This document shows positions 1 to 8,878 of a stretch of 64,000 bases of DNA, piece by piece. This stretch comes from Paracoccus acridae. GTDB lineage: Bacteria > Pseudomonadota > Alphaproteobacteria > Rhodobacterales > Rhodobacteraceae. Both the position numbers and the translations under genes were made by a program. Within the stretch, counting starts at the first letter, position 1, and every line of letters starts with the position of its first letter. The stretch is from NCBI RefSeq assembly GCF_014642735.1, contig NZ_BMIV01000003.1, positions 303,846 to 367,845 on the forward strand. Reading direction: 5' to 3'. The notes under the pieces are model-generated. The model did not search any database. It was not told where the DNA came from and saw only the letters and a program-made list of their open reading frames with translations.

Positions 1-154
1 GCTGCGGTCGGAAGGGCATGGCACCATCATCATAGACCCGGACGAGACGAACCTGCGGGCGATCCGGGCTTATTGGAAGGCCGGGTTTCGCCCCATCGCG
101 GCCCTGGCCGGCCGGATGGGCGACTGTCTTCTGATGCGTCACGAGGAATCCTAG
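1..154 (+). CDS. GNAT-family acetyltransferase, C-terminal fragment
   Basis: Only the last 50 codons are present; the gene begins before the window. The reading frame starts at base 2 and ends with TAG at 152-154. The tail contains IIIDPDETNLRAIRAYWKAG followed by FRPI and CLLMR. This resembles the end of GNAT acetyltransferases related to aminoglycoside 6'-N-acetyltransferases, where an Asn-x-x-Ala-x-x-x-Tyr segment helps bind acetyl-CoA. The substrate cannot be inferred from the tail. The next gene starts 72 bases downstream behind its own candidate promoter, so the two need not be co-transcribed. Confidence 0.6.
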   Translation, partial: LRSEGHGTIIIDPDETNLRAIRAYWKAGFRPIAALAGRMGDCLLMRHEES

Positions 155-169
155 GCGCCATTGTCCCGG

Positions 170-194
170 GGAACAATCGGCGGGGCGCCACGTT
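170..194 (+). promoter_or_regulatory. Candidate EcfG-type general stress promoter
   Basis: GGAAC at 170-174 is separated by exactly 16 bases from CGTT at 191-194. This matches the GGAAC-N16/17-CGTT consensus of the alphaproteobacterial general stress sigma factor EcfG. It lies about 33 bases before the start codon of a general-stress-protein-26-like gene, a sensible member of such a regulon. It is a pattern match only, and not every member of the Rhodobacterales carries EcfG. Confidence 0.45.
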
Positions 195-226
195 GCCCCC
201 GGCACCCGAACACCGGAGGACAAGAC

Positions 227-718
227 ATGCCTACGCCTGACGAACTGAAAGCCCGCCTGTGGAAGGCCCTTCGCTCTGACATGACCGTGATGCTGGGCCT
301 GGTCGGCGGCGAACATGGCCATACCCGGCCCATGACCTCGCAGATCGAGGAAGGGGACAACGGGCCGCTGTGGTTCTTCACGTCGCGCGACAATGCCCTG
401 GTGGAAAAGCTGGCGGGTGGCGCGCAGGACGCGGCGGCGCATTTCGTGTCCAAGGGCCACGATCTTTGGGCCTCGATCGAAGGGTCGCTGACCGAGGATA
501 CCGACCGGGCGGTGGTGGATCGGCTGTGGAACAGCCATGTCGCCGCCTGGTACGAGGAAGGCAAGGACGACCCCAAGCTGGTCCTGCTGCGCTTCGATCC
601 GCAAAAAGCCGAGATTTGGCTGGATGCGTCAAGCATCGTCGCGGGCGCCATGGTGGCGCTTGGCATCAGCGATCCCAAGGAAAGCTACAAGGACAACGTG
701 GCGACCGTGCGGTTGTGA
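227..718 (+). CDS. Pyridoxamine 5'-phosphate oxidase-family protein (general stress protein 26-like)
   Basis: This 163-residue protein looks like the FMN-binding split-barrel family typified by general stress protein 26. Visible features are an N-terminal helix, a strand with MTVMLGLVGG, the segment RPMTSQIE, then PLWFFTSRDNALVEKL, which is typical of the flavin-binding half of the fold, and a C-terminal KAEIWLDASS strand. The start at 227 is chosen because GGAGGA lies seven bases upstream; the open frame extends to 161 without a ribosome-binding site. Such proteins bind FMN or related cofactors in the cytoplasm, but their reactions are mostly unknown. The EcfG-like promoter at 170-194 supports a stress role. 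A terminator follows at 755-780. Confidence 0.8.
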   Translation: MPTPDELKARLWKALRSDMTVMLGLVGGEHGHTRPMTSQIEEGDNGPLWFFTSRDNALVEKLAGGAQDAAAHFVSKGHDLWASIEGSLTEDTDRAVVDRLWNSHVAAWYEEGKDDPKLVLLRFDPQKAEIWLDASSIVAGAMVALGISDPKESYKDNVATVRL

Positions 719-754
719 CATCCGCCTGAACGGCCCGCGCCAACCCGCAGAACC

Positions 755-780
755 AAGACCGCGCTTCGGCGCGGTCTTTT
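755..780 (+). terminator. Rho-independent terminator
   Basis: A perfect 10-bp stem (AAGACCGCGC, 755-764; GCGCGGTCTT, 769-778) closes a TTCG tetraloop and runs into TTTT. It sits 37 bases after the stress-protein gene and 17 bases before the convergent hslV stop, so it may also help end hslV transcription. Confidence 0.85.
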
Positions 781-796
781 GCCGTTCTGCCGCAGC

Positions 797-1354
797 CTAG
801 CCCGCCAGGGTTTCGACCGTCAGCTTGCCGTTGGTATAGACGCAGATGTCCGCGGCGATCGCCATGGCCCGGCGGGCCACGTCTTCCGCATCCAGATCCG
901 TTTCCATAAGCCCCCGCGCGGCGGCCAGGGCGAAGTTCCCGCCCGATCCGATGGCGGCCACGTCATGTTCGGGTTCCAGCACGTCGCCCGCGCCCGTCAC
1001 GACATACAGGCCCTGCCCGTCGGTGACGATCAGCATGGCTTCCAGGTTGCGCAGGTATTTGTCCATGCGCCAGTCCTTGGCCAGATCGACGCAGGCGCGC
1101 TGCAACTGGCCCGGCGCGGATTCCAGCTTCTTTTCCAGCCGTTCCAGCAGGGTGAAGGCATCGGCGGTCGATCCGGCGAAGCCCACCACCACGTCGCGCC
1201 CGCCCGGCGACAGGCGACGCACCTTGCGGGCCGTGCCCTTCATCACCGTCTGTCCGACGCTGACCTGACCGTCGCCCGCGACCACCACCTTGCCGCCGCG
1301 CCGCACCGCCAGGATCGTGGTGCCGTGCCAGCCGGGAAACCTGTCATCCGCCAT
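797..1354 (-). CDS. hslV: ATP-dependent protease proteolytic subunit HslV
   Basis: HslV is the threonine-peptidase core of the cytoplasmic HslVU (ClpYQ) protease, a double-hexamer ring driven by the HslU ATPase. The 185-residue product has a short propeptide ([11 protein letters not shown]) before the conserved [10 protein letters not shown]. The first Thr of that segment is the catalytic N-terminus after processing. [15 protein letters not shown] and [16 protein letters not shown] are also characteristic of the family. AAGGA precedes the ATG at 1354. hslU is not next to it on either side: trxA lies upstream and the downstream strand is occupied by plus-strand genes. A hairpin terminator separates it from trxA, so it probably has its own promoter between 1355 and 1450. 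Confidence 0.95.
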   Translation of the reverse strand: MADDRFPGWHGTTILAVRRGGKVVVAGDGQVSVGQTVMKGTARKVRRLSPGGRDVVVGFAGSTADAFTLLERLEKKLESAPGQLQRACVDLAKDWRMDKYLRNLEAMLIVTDGQGLYVVTGAGDVLEPEHDVAAIGSGGNFALAAARGLMETDLDAEDVARRAMAIAADICVYTNGKLTVETLAG

Positions 1355-1450
1355 AAGAAGTTCCTTCCATTTCGGCTTGCAGATATGGGCAGGGCCACCG
1401 CCTTGCAACCCATGGCCCCATTGCCCTGCCTGCGACCGCTTCAAGCCATG

Positions 1451-1481
1451 AAAAAGGGCGGCGGCCCGCAGGCCGCCGCCC
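1451..1481 (-). terminator. Rho-independent terminator of trxA
   Basis: On the minus strand an 11-bp perfect GC stem (1456-1466 with 1471-1481) around a four-base loop is followed by TTTTT (AAAAA at 1451-1455 on the plus strand). It lies 20 bases after the trxA stop and separates trxA from hslV. Confidence 0.85.
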
Positions 1482-1500
1482 CTCGGCTGTCGGGACGCGA

Positions 1501-1821
1501 TCAGATCGATTCGTCGATCCAGCTTTTCAGCGCAGCCTTGGGGGCGGCGCCCATGCGGTTCGACACGACCTCGCCGCCCTTGAACATGAACAGGGCCGGG
1601 ATGCCGCGCACGCCAAGGGCTGCGGCCTGTTCCTGGTTCTCGTCGATGTTGACCTTCACGATCTTGACCTTGCCCGCATATTCCTCGGACAATTCCTCCA
1701 GCGCGGGGCCGATCTGCTTGCAGGGTCCGCACCATTCCGCCCAGAAATCCACGATCACGGGGGTATCGGACTGCCGGACTTCGGCGTCGAACTGGCTGTC
1801 GGTGACGGGCTGGGTGGCCAT
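1501..1821 (-). CDS. trxA: Thioredoxin 1
   Basis: This 106-residue protein is a cytoplasmic thioredoxin that reduces protein disulfides and is recycled by thioredoxin reductase. The active site WCGPC is present in [15 protein letters not shown], and the cis-proline loop reads GIPALFMF, with Ala where many thioredoxins have Thr after the proline. The length is normal for the family. It lies 59 bases downstream of addA on the same strand and ends at a strong terminator. This addA-trxA proximity recurs in Rhodobacteraceae. It may be transcribed from its own promoter in the short gap as well as from addA read-through. Confidence 0.95.
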   Translation of the reverse strand: MATQPVTDSQFDAEVRQSDTPVIVDFWAEWCGPCKQIGPALEELSEEYAGKVKIVKVNIDENQEQAAALGVRGIPALFMFKGGEVVSNRMGAAPKAALKSWIDESI

Positions 1822-1880
1822 GGGAAACGCTCCTTCAGGGATGGCGCCGACGGGATGCGGCGAAAACTGTCACCCAACAG

Positions 1881-4800
1881 CTATGAAGCCATGGCCCCCC
1901 GGTCAAGGGCCGGGTCAAGCGCGGCCATCGTCCGGTCCAGCACCGGATCGGGGATCGCCATCAGGCTGCGCGCGGCGGTCCACAGGATCGCCAGCTCGAC
2001 AGGGCGGTCCGGCCAGATCATCCGCAGCGCCGCGCGATAGGCCCCCATCTGCCGCAAAATGCCTTCGGGCGTGTCCTCGGGGCGATTGGGGACGACCGCG
2101 TTCGACTTGTAGTCCACGGCCAGGATCCGCGCATCGGTCACGATCAGCCGGTCGATGCTGCCGTGGACGGTGCCGATGCCCGGCAGGGGCGCGGTCAGTT
2201 CCACTTCGGACAAGACCTGCGCGGCAGGGTCGGGGGTCATGATCTCGGCCAGGTCGGGGGCGGTGATGACGCCCGCGGCCTCGGCCAGCAGGTCCGCCAG
2301 TTCGGCCGCGTCGGGCAGGCCCCCCTCGGCCCCGGCCAGCAGGGCGCGCGCAACACGCGGCCAGTCGGCGGCGGGATGGTGGGGCAGATGTTCCAGCAAA
2401 AGGTGCAGCCGCGTGCCGCGCAGCATGGCGGCATCGGGGTCGGCGCCGGGCGCGGGCGCGCCGATCACCTTGGCCCCGCCCAGGGCGGTGGCGGCGATCG
2501 CCAATTCGCGCGGCGGGGCCGGGGGGGCGCGGCGGCCCGCCCATTCCGGGGCCTGCGCGGTCGAGGCCAGCGTCACCTCGGACGCGACCGGCCCCTCGGG
2601 CCAGGTGCCGAAGGACAGCCGTTGCGCGCTGCCGATCCCGTCGATCTCGATCGTGCAGCGGTCCAGGGTGCAGCGTTCGACGCCGACCGAGATCATCGAG
2701 TGCCAGGATTCCAGCCCCGATCCGCAATCGCCCGCCGCCGCCACGATCAGCCAGCTTTCCGCCCGCGTCATCGCCACATAAAGCAGGCGGCGCCGTTCTT
2801 CTTCCTGCCGCTGCTCAAGATCGGCCACGGCCAGGGCCACGGGGTCGGGACGGTCCACGGACAGGCCGCGCCAGGCGGGAATGTCTCCCAGCCGGATCAG
2901 GGGCTGGCCCCGGCCCGGCCTGCGCTTGCGGGTTTCGGGCAGGATCACCACCGGGCTTTCCAGGCCCTTGGACCCATGCACGGTCATCACCCGGATCAGC
3001 CCGTTCGCGCCGCCCGGCATCTGCCGCTTGATCTGCACGTCGTCGCTGCCCAGCCAGACCAGGAAGCCCGTCAGCGACGGCGTTTCCACGCTGTCATAGG
3101 CAAGCGCCTGGGACAGAAGCTCGTCGATGCCGTCCTCGGCTTCCGGTCCCAGGCGGGCCAGCAGGGCGGCGCGCCCACCATGCCGCACCAGAAGCCGCGA
3201 GATCAGGTCATAGGGGCGCAGCACGTCGGCCTGGGTCAGCAGGTCGTTCAGAACTTCATAGGCCTCGCGGTGCCGCGAATTCCGCAGCCTTTGCCAAAGA
3301 TGCTCTCGCCCCCGGCCCGCGGCGAGGCGGTAAAGATCATCCTCGGACAGCCCGAACAGGGGCGATTTCAGCACCGCCGCCAGGCACAGGTCGTCTTCGG
3401 GGGTCGAGGCGACCGACAGCGTCGCGGTGATGTCGCGCACCGCCAGTTCGGCGGCCAGCTTCAGCCGGTCGGCCCCCGCCACGGGCAGGCCCGCCGCCTT
3501 CAACTCGCGGATCAGGTCGTCGAACAGCCCCGCCCGCCGCTGGACGAGGATCTGGATGTCGCCCGGCCCGATGGCGCGGACCTGGCCTGTCCTGGCATCG
3601 GTGATGGGCGTGCCGATGATCGCCTTGACCTCGCGCGCCACGGCGCGGGCCAGTTGGGTATCGGCCGCGTTTTCCGCCGGGGCATCGACCGGCGTGGTCC
3701 AGTCGCCGTGGTCGGGCTTTTCGGGTTCGGGCAGGGGCGGCCAGACATCGACGCGGCCGGGCATCGCCGCGCGAAAGGCGATGTGGCGGGGCGGATCGCC
3801 CAGGCCCTGGGCCGCGTCGCCCTGGAACACCGTATCGACCAGCGACAGGATCGCGGGCGAGGACCGGAAGGAATGGGCCAGCCCGCGCTGCTGCATGGGC
3901 TGGCGCACGGCCTCGAAATCCTGGCGGAAGCTGTCGCGCACGGATTCGAAGACGGCGATGTCGGCCCCCTGGAAGGAATAGATCGACTGCTTGGGATCGC
4001 CCACCACGAACAGCGTGCGGGGCCGGTCATGCGCCCCTTGGCCGCTGGTGAATTCATCCGTCAGCCGCCGGATCACGCGCCATTGTTCGGGGCTGGTGTC
4101 CTGCGCCTCATCGACCAGGATGTGGTCGATGCCGCCGTCCAGCCGGTACAGGACCCATTGCGCCATGCTGGATTCGTCCAGCAGGTCGGCGGTGCGGCGG
4201 ATCAGGTCGTCGAAATCCAGCCAGCCATGGGTGGCCTTCTCGATGGCAAGGCGGCGCGTGAAATCATGCGCGAAGCGGTGCAAGGCCAGCGTCTTTTCCG
4301 CCAAGGCCAGGCCCATGGACAGGGGCCGGGCATCGGCCACGCGGCTCATCAGCGCCTCGAGATCGGCCATGAAGGCCGCGCAGGGGCCTTCGCGAAGCGC
4401 CTTGGTGGGAATCGACCCGATCTTGGGACCGAAGGGCACGCGCGCGGTCGCGCCGAACAGCAGGCATTTGCACAACAGATGCAGATCGGGCAGGCCGGGG
4501 CTGCGCCAGTTGCAGCGCGCCAGCTGTTCGGCCAGCTTGGCATCCGTCGCCCCGCCGCCCCGCAGGATCGGCACCAGGGCCGTCACCAGATCGCCCTCGT
4601 CGCCCAGGAAGGTGCGCGACAGCAAGGTGGCCTGGTCCAGGTCGGGCGGCAGGCCCATCGACCGCCAGATCGGCGCGGCCTGGGGTTCGCGCGGGAAATC
4701 CGCTTCGGACAGGCCGGCCAGGAAGGCGTCCAGGTTGTCGCCCGTGACCAGGGCGGTCAGGTCGCGGATCGAGGGCGCGCCTTCGGCCGCCATTCCTTCG

Positions 4801-5282
4801 ACGATATCGGCGCGCAGCGCGCGGGCGGACCGGTCGTCCAGTTCCATGAACCCCATGGGCACGCCTGCCTCCAGCGGAAAGCGGCGCAGAAGCGAGGCGC
4901 AGAAGCTGTGGATGGTCTGGACCTTCAGCCCGCCCGGCGTCTCGATGGCGCGGGCGAACAGGCGCCGCGCCTGGGCAAGATCCGGCCCCGGCCCGGAGGT
5001 CTCGTCCTCGCCCAGTTCGGCCAGTTCGCGCCGCAGGTCGGGTTCGGGCAGCATGGCCCATTGGCCCAGGCGGCGCAGAAGGCGGTTCTGCATCTCGGTC
5101 GCGGCGGCCTTGGTATAGGTCAGGCACAGGATGCGTTCGGGCGCGGTCCCCGCCAGCAGCAGGCGCGCCACCCGGTCGGTCAGCACGCGCGTCTTGCCCG
5201 ATCCGGCATTGGCCGTCAGCCAGGTGGAGCGGGCGGGATCGGCCGCCGCGATCTGGTTGAGAGAGGCTTCATCCATGCCCAT
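1881..5282 (-). CDS. addA: Double-strand-break repair helicase-nuclease AddA (alphaproteobacterial type)
   Basis: AddA is the UvrD/RecB-like helicase-nuclease subunit of AddAB, which resects double-strand breaks for RecA. The 1133-residue product has a Walker A motif (TANAGSGKT, about residues 23-31), LCLTYTKAAATEM (motif Ia), VDEAQDTSPEQW (motif II) and VVGDPKQSIYSFQGAD (motif III). VMTVHGSKGLESPVV and RRLLYVAMTRAE mark the second helicase lobe. Near the C-terminus, ILAVDYKSN followed by ILRQMGAYRAAL is the RecB-type nuclease signature. The start at 5282 overlaps the end of addB by 14 bases; an ATG two codons later is equally possible. It is the last gene of the overlapping series from 10266, apart from trxA. 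Confidence 0.95.
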   Translation of the reverse strand: MGMDEASLNQIAAADPARSTWLTANAGSGKTRVLTDRVARLLLAGTAPERILCLTYTKAAATEMQNRLLRRLGQWAMLPEPDLRRELAELGEDETSGPGPDLAQARRLFARAIETPGGLKVQTIHSFCASLLRRFPLEAGVPMGFMELDDRSARALRADIVEGMAAEGAPSIRDLTALVTGDNLDAFLAGLSEADFPREPQAAPIWRSMGLPPDLDQATLLSRTFLGDEGDLVTALVPILRGGGATDAKLAEQLARCNWRSPGLPDLHLLCKCLLFGATARVPFGPKIGSIPTKALREGPCAAFMADLEALMSRVADARPLSMGLALAEKTLALHRFAHDFTRRLAIEKATHGWLDFDDLIRRTADLLDESSMAQWVLYRLDGGIDHILVDEAQDTSPEQWRVIRRLTDEFTSGQGAHDRPRTLFVVGDPKQSIYSFQGADIAVFESVRDSFRQDFEAVRQPMQQRGLAHSFRSSPAILSLVDTVFQGDAAQGLGDPPRHIAFRAAMPGRVDVWPPLPEPEKPDHGDWTTPVDAPAENAADTQLARAVAREVKAIIGTPITDARTGQVRAIGPGDIQILVQRRAGLFDDLIRELKAAGLPVAGADRLKLAAELAVRDITATLSVASTPEDDLCLAAVLKSPLFGLSEDDLYRLAAGRGREHLWQRLRNSRHREAYEVLNDLLTQADVLRPYDLISRLLVRHGGRAALLARLGPEAEDGIDELLSQALAYDSVETPSLTGFLVWLGSDDVQIKRQMPGGANGLIRVMTVHGSKGLESPVVILPETRKRRPGRGQPLIRLGDIPAWRGLSVDRPDPVALAVADLEQRQEEERRRLLYVAMTRAESWLIVAAAGDCGSGLESWHSMISVGVERCTLDRCTIEIDGIGSAQRLSFGTWPEGPVASEVTLASTAQAPEWAGRRAPPAPPRELAIAATALGGAKVIGAPAPGADPDAAMLRGTRLHLLLEHLPHHPAADWPRVARALLAGAEGGLPDAAELADLLAEAAGVITAPDLAEIMTPDPAAQVLSEVELTAPLPGIGTVHGSIDRLIVTDARILAVDYKSNAVVPNRPEDTPEGILRQMGAYRAALRMIWPDRPVELAILWTAARSLMAIPDPVLDRTMAALDPALDRGAMAS

Positions 5283-8217
5283 CGCCCACCTTCGTCAGAT
5301 GCGGCGCGTCGGCCAGCGACCATTCGCCGTATCGCGCCAGATGATCGTAATCGCCCGCATAGCTGGTCTGTTCGGGCGCCCGCATGGAGGCAAATCCGAT
5401 CCCCCCCGCCAGATAGGCCGCGACCAGGCGCAGGAAGCCGTCCCAGTTCTCGGCTTCAAGCTGGGGGGAATAGTCGCGGGGATGGGTCTCTCCCTCGCCG
5501 CCAAGCTGGATATAGCTGATGCCCGCCACATCCACCGGGCCAAGCGAATCGAAGCCGCCCCGCCGGGCCATCGCGGCCTCCAGGATCAGCTGCTTGTCGA
5601 AGGCCGCGATCTGCTTGTCCGTGGGCGGCTTGCCGGACTTGTAGTCATAGATCACCACCCGCCCGTCATGCAGAAGGTCGATCCGGTCGGGACGGGCGGT
5701 CAGGGTGAAATCCATCCCCGACAGCGTCACCCGGCCGCGCTTTTCCACCACGACCGGGCGCCCCTGGGACAGCCGGTCCAACTCGTCCGCGACGATCCGG
5801 TCGGCGATGCGTTCCATGCGCGCGGCCCAGAAGGCGCGGGCGGCGGGCCAGGGCACGTCGCGCGCCAGCACGGTTTCCGTCAGCCGCAGGAACTGAGCCT
5901 TCAAGACGGCATGCGGGGTATCGGGCGCGGGCTTCGCCTCAAGCAGGGCCTGGACGATGGAATGGAGCGTCTGGCCGCGCAGGGACGCGTCGGGTTCGGG
6001 GCGCAAGGGCGGCAGCGGGCGCAGGCCAAGGACGCGCTTGGCATAGACGGCATAAGGATCGCGGATCAGCAGCGACACGTCCGTGACCGGCAGTTCCCGG
6101 AACGGCAGCGCAGGCGGCACGGGCGAGGGGCGGGGCGCCGGCCTGACCGCGCCCGCGGGATGGGACACGGCGCGGGCACGCGCCAGCCACAGGTCGCCCC
6201 GCGCGCGCATTGCCGCCAGGGCTTGCGGGCCGCGCCGTTCGGGCAGGCCGCCCATCAGGTTCGTCAGCCGGTTCAGCCAGCGCGAGGGGATGGTCTCCGC
6301 CTCGGCATCGCGGCGGGCGCGGGTCAGGATCACCTGGGGCAGGCCCATCACCTGCTGGAAATCGTGGGCCGCCAGACCGATCAGGGTTTCCGGCAAGGGC
6401 AGGCCCGCCGCCGACCGCATCTGCCGCGACAGCCAGGGATCGGGCTTCAGCGCCTGCGGCCAGCCGCCCTCGTTCAGGCCGGACAGGATCACCAGGCCGT
6501 CGCCCACGATCCGCGCTTCGCGCGGGCCGCGGATATGCAGGTAATGGGCGTCGCCTTCGACGCGGACGGATTGTTGGCCCATCTCGTCCAGCAGCAGGGC
6601 GCAGAATTCGATGGCGCTCAGGCTTGGGCCGTGGCCCGCATGTTCGGCCAGGTGGTCGATGGTCGCCCGCAGAAGCGGCCCCCCCCGGTCGGTCCACAGC
6701 CGGGACGCCGCCGCATTCCCGTCCGGGCCCGCAGCCAGCGCATCGGCCAGCGACAGCAGGTCGCGCAGGCGGTCAGGCAGGGGGCGGGGCGCGCGGTCGC
6801 GGGCCAGGGGCGTGATGCGGTCCAGCAGATCGGCCAGCCATTCGGCCCAGACCTTGCGCAGCCCGTCGCCCCGGCTGGCCCAGTCGCGCAGGCATTTGCC
6901 GTCGGGAAAGGCCGGTCCGTTGTGGCGCAGTTCCAGTTCCAGTTGCCGCGCCAGCAGCCGCGCCTCGTTCACGCCGACCCTGGGAGATGCGGTGATCGTC
7001 ATTGGATGCTTCAGCAGCACCAGCAGCCGGTCGATGGTCAGCGGTTGGCCGAACAGCGCCGCGACCTGACGCAGGAACAGGCCGGGCGCGGTCAGCGTCA
7101 GGGGCTGGCCCGCGCTTTCGTCGGGCCGCAGGTGCCAGCGGTCCAGGGCGGCGTTCACGCGCCGGATCAGGTTGCCGTCCGCCGCGATCAGGGTGGCCGC
7201 CTCGTGGCGTTCGGCCGCGTCGCGCAGGATCAGGGCGATCACCTCGGCCTCGGCCCCCGGCTGGTCGGCCTCGATCAGGGTCAGGCCTTCGGTGGGCGCC
7301 ATCAGGTCGGGCAGGCGAGGGCCTTCGGCGATCCACTGGTCGGTCACCGGCGCGGGCCGCAGCGCCAGCGAGATCAGGCGGTTGCGCTGCGGCACCGGCG
7401 GGGTTGTGCCGGTCCATCGCGCCGGGCGGCCCAGGCTGCGGATCAGGGGCGCGAAGCGGGACTGGGGGTGATCCTCGGTCCCCTGGTCCAGGCTGTCCCA
7501 GACCGATTGCGGCTGTTCGAAATCGAAGCCGGGCAGCACCACCGCGCCTTCGGGCAGCCTTGCCACGGCCTCCATGAACAGGCGGGTGGCGCCGTGCGAT
7601 CCGGTCGATCCGGCGACGATCACCGGGCCCGGGGGCAGGTTGATCCCCTGCGCCCAGTCCTGGGCGATAAGTTCCGCCGCAAGCCTTTGGCGCGCCGCCC
7701 GGTCCACCGGCGCACCCTCCAGGTGGAACTGCGCGGCGATGCGCAGGAAGGCCAGGGCGTTCTGCCAGTGGCGCGCGTGATCGCCGGTGTCGATCCCTTC
7801 CAGCGCGTCAGGCCCCAGCCCCTCGTATTGCATTTCCTGCATCAAGCCGGCCAGCGACCGTGCCAGGCTGGCGATGGAATGGCCGGCCGCAAGATCGCGC
7901 CGCGCATCCAGAAGCCGGGCCACCAGCCGGGCCAGTTGCAACCGCCGGACCAGGGGCGCGGCCTCGGCCTGGCCCAGCATCGTGGGCGTTTCCAGGTTCG
8001 TGACCGGCAAAAGGCGCGGCAGCAGCAGGGGTCCGCGCTTGTCAAAGGCGCATTTCATCTCGGCCAGGGTGCGCGAGGCATTGGCATAGATGGTGACGCG
8101 GGCCATGGCCTCGGGCGGCTGGCCCGCCATGCGGTCCAGAAAGCCTTCCACGAATTCGCGGGCAAAGTCGGTGCCGGGCGGCAGGGCGTAAAGGCCGCGG
8201 AGGACGGGTTCAGCCAT
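5269..8217 (-). CDS. addB: Double-strand-break repair protein AddB
   Basis: AddB is the partner of AddA and carries the second nuclease plus an inactivated helicase fold. The 982-residue protein ends with a PD-(D/E)XK nuclease of RecB type: RPDRIDLLHDGRVVIYDYKS, with KPPTDKQIAAFDKQLILEA after it. The upstream core (VIVAGSTGSHGATRLFMEAV) follows the alphaproteobacterial AddB pattern. The start at 8217 (MAEPVLRGLYALPPG) is chosen because it overlaps the nucleotidyltransferase stop by 8 bases and family members start with a similar segment. The open frame extends 31 codons further upstream inside the neighbouring gene, without support. Confidence 0.93.
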   Translation of the reverse strand: MAEPVLRGLYALPPGTDFAREFVEGFLDRMAGQPPEAMARVTIYANASRTLAEMKCAFDKRGPLLLPRLLPVTNLETPTMLGQAEAAPLVRRLQLARLVARLLDARRDLAAGHSIASLARSLAGLMQEMQYEGLGPDALEGIDTGDHARHWQNALAFLRIAAQFHLEGAPVDRAARQRLAAELIAQDWAQGINLPPGPVIVAGSTGSHGATRLFMEAVARLPEGAVVLPGFDFEQPQSVWDSLDQGTEDHPQSRFAPLIRSLGRPARWTGTTPPVPQRNRLISLALRPAPVTDQWIAEGPRLPDLMAPTEGLTLIEADQPGAEAEVIALILRDAAERHEAATLIAADGNLIRRVNAALDRWHLRPDESAGQPLTLTAPGLFLRQVAALFGQPLTIDRLLVLLKHPMTITASPRVGVNEARLLARQLELELRHNGPAFPDGKCLRDWASRGDGLRKVWAEWLADLLDRITPLARDRAPRPLPDRLRDLLSLADALAAGPDGNAAASRLWTDRGGPLLRATIDHLAEHAGHGPSLSAIEFCALLLDEMGQQSVRVEGDAHYLHIRGPREARIVGDGLVILSGLNEGGWPQALKPDPWLSRQMRSAAGLPLPETLIGLAAHDFQQVMGLPQVILTRARRDAEAETIPSRWLNRLTNLMGGLPERRGPQALAAMRARGDLWLARARAVSHPAGAVRPAPRPSPVPPALPFRELPVTDVSLLIRDPYAVYAKRVLGLRPLPPLRPEPDASLRGQTLHSIVQALLEAKPAPDTPHAVLKAQFLRLTETVLARDVPWPAARAFWAARMERIADRIVADELDRLSQGRPVVVEKRGRVTLSGMDFTLTARPDRIDLLHDGRVVIYDYKSGKPPTDKQIAAFDKQLILEAAMARRGGFDSLGPVDVAGISYIQLGGEGETHPRDYSPQLEAENWDGFLRLVAAYLAGGIGFASMRAPEQTSYAGDYDHLARYGEWSLADAPHLTKVGDGHG

Positions 8218-8878
8218 GCAGCATCCTTTCCGCCAGGGGGATGGCTTCGGGATAGCCCACGTCGCACCAGCCGCCTGCATGGACGATGCCGAAGGCGCGC
8301 CCTTCGGCAATCAGCAGATCCCACAAGCGGTTGAGGGAAAACACCCGGTCGGGGATCTCGGCCAGCCGATCGGGCCGGATGATCTGCGCCCCGCCATAGA
8401 CGTAATCGCCCCGGCGGGCGATGCGGCCTTCCGCGTCCCGTGAGAAGTCCCCCGTCCCCTGCCGCGCCGCCGCGCGGTCCAGCGGCACCAGCATCAGCAG
8501 CGCGTCCATGTCGTCGCGCCATGCGGCATCCAGCGCAGCCAGCGGGTTCGGCCCGGTCCAGACCACGTCCGGGTTCAGCGTCATCACCGGCCCTGTTCCC
8601 AGCAGCGGCAGGGCCTGGCGCAGCCCGCCGCCTGTATCCAGGATCGTTTCCGGTTCGTCGCTGATCGCCACGTCCTGCCCGGCCAGGTGGTCGGCGATCT
8701 GGGGGCCCAGGTAATGCGTGTTCACCACAACCGGCCCCGCGCCCGCAGCCCGGCCCAGGTCAAGCGCGCGGTCCAGCAGGGTCCGGCCCGCGACCGGGAT
8801 CAGCGGTTTCGGCAGGCTGTCCGTCAAGGGCCGCATCCGCGTGCCATGCCCCGCGGCAAAGATCATCAGCGGGCGCAT
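8210..8878 (-). CDS. murU: Sugar-1-phosphate nucleotidyltransferase, MurU-like
   Basis: This 222-residue protein has the nucleotidyltransferase start MIFAAGHGTRMRPLTDSLPK, with the GxGxRxxPLT loop and the Lys that contact the NTP. It also has LNPDVVWTG for metal binding and ends with WCDVGYPEAIPLAERM. It is much shorter than GalU or mannose-1-phosphate guanylyltransferases and matches the compact MurU type, which turns MurNAc-1-phosphate and UTP into UDP-MurNAc in peptidoglycan recycling. The neighbour supports this: the upstream gene, overlapping by 13 bases, ends in an AmgK-like sugar kinase domain that would supply MurNAc-1-phosphate. The substrate is inferred from context; a mannose or glucose substrate is possible. 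Confidence 0.8.
   Translation of the reverse strand: MRPLMIFAAGHGTRMRPLTDSLPKPLIPVAGRTLLDRALDLGRAAGAGPVVVNTHYLGPQIADHLAGQDVAISDEPETILDTGGGLRQALPLLGTGPVMTLNPDVVWTGPNPLAALDAAWRDDMDALLMLVPLDRAAARQGTGDFSRDAEGRIARRGDYVYGGAQIIRPDRLAEIPDRVFSLNRLWDLLIAEGRAFGIVHAGGWCDVGYPEAIPLAERMLHG

Noticed and set aside
2163..5519. 1118-codon open frame antisense to addA, plus similar long frames at 5131-8334, 16844-19945 and 55701-58313
   Set aside because: They mirror well-conserved genes on the other strand, lack any family motif and are rich in Arg, Gly, Gln and Pro, as expected of shadows in high-GC DNA.
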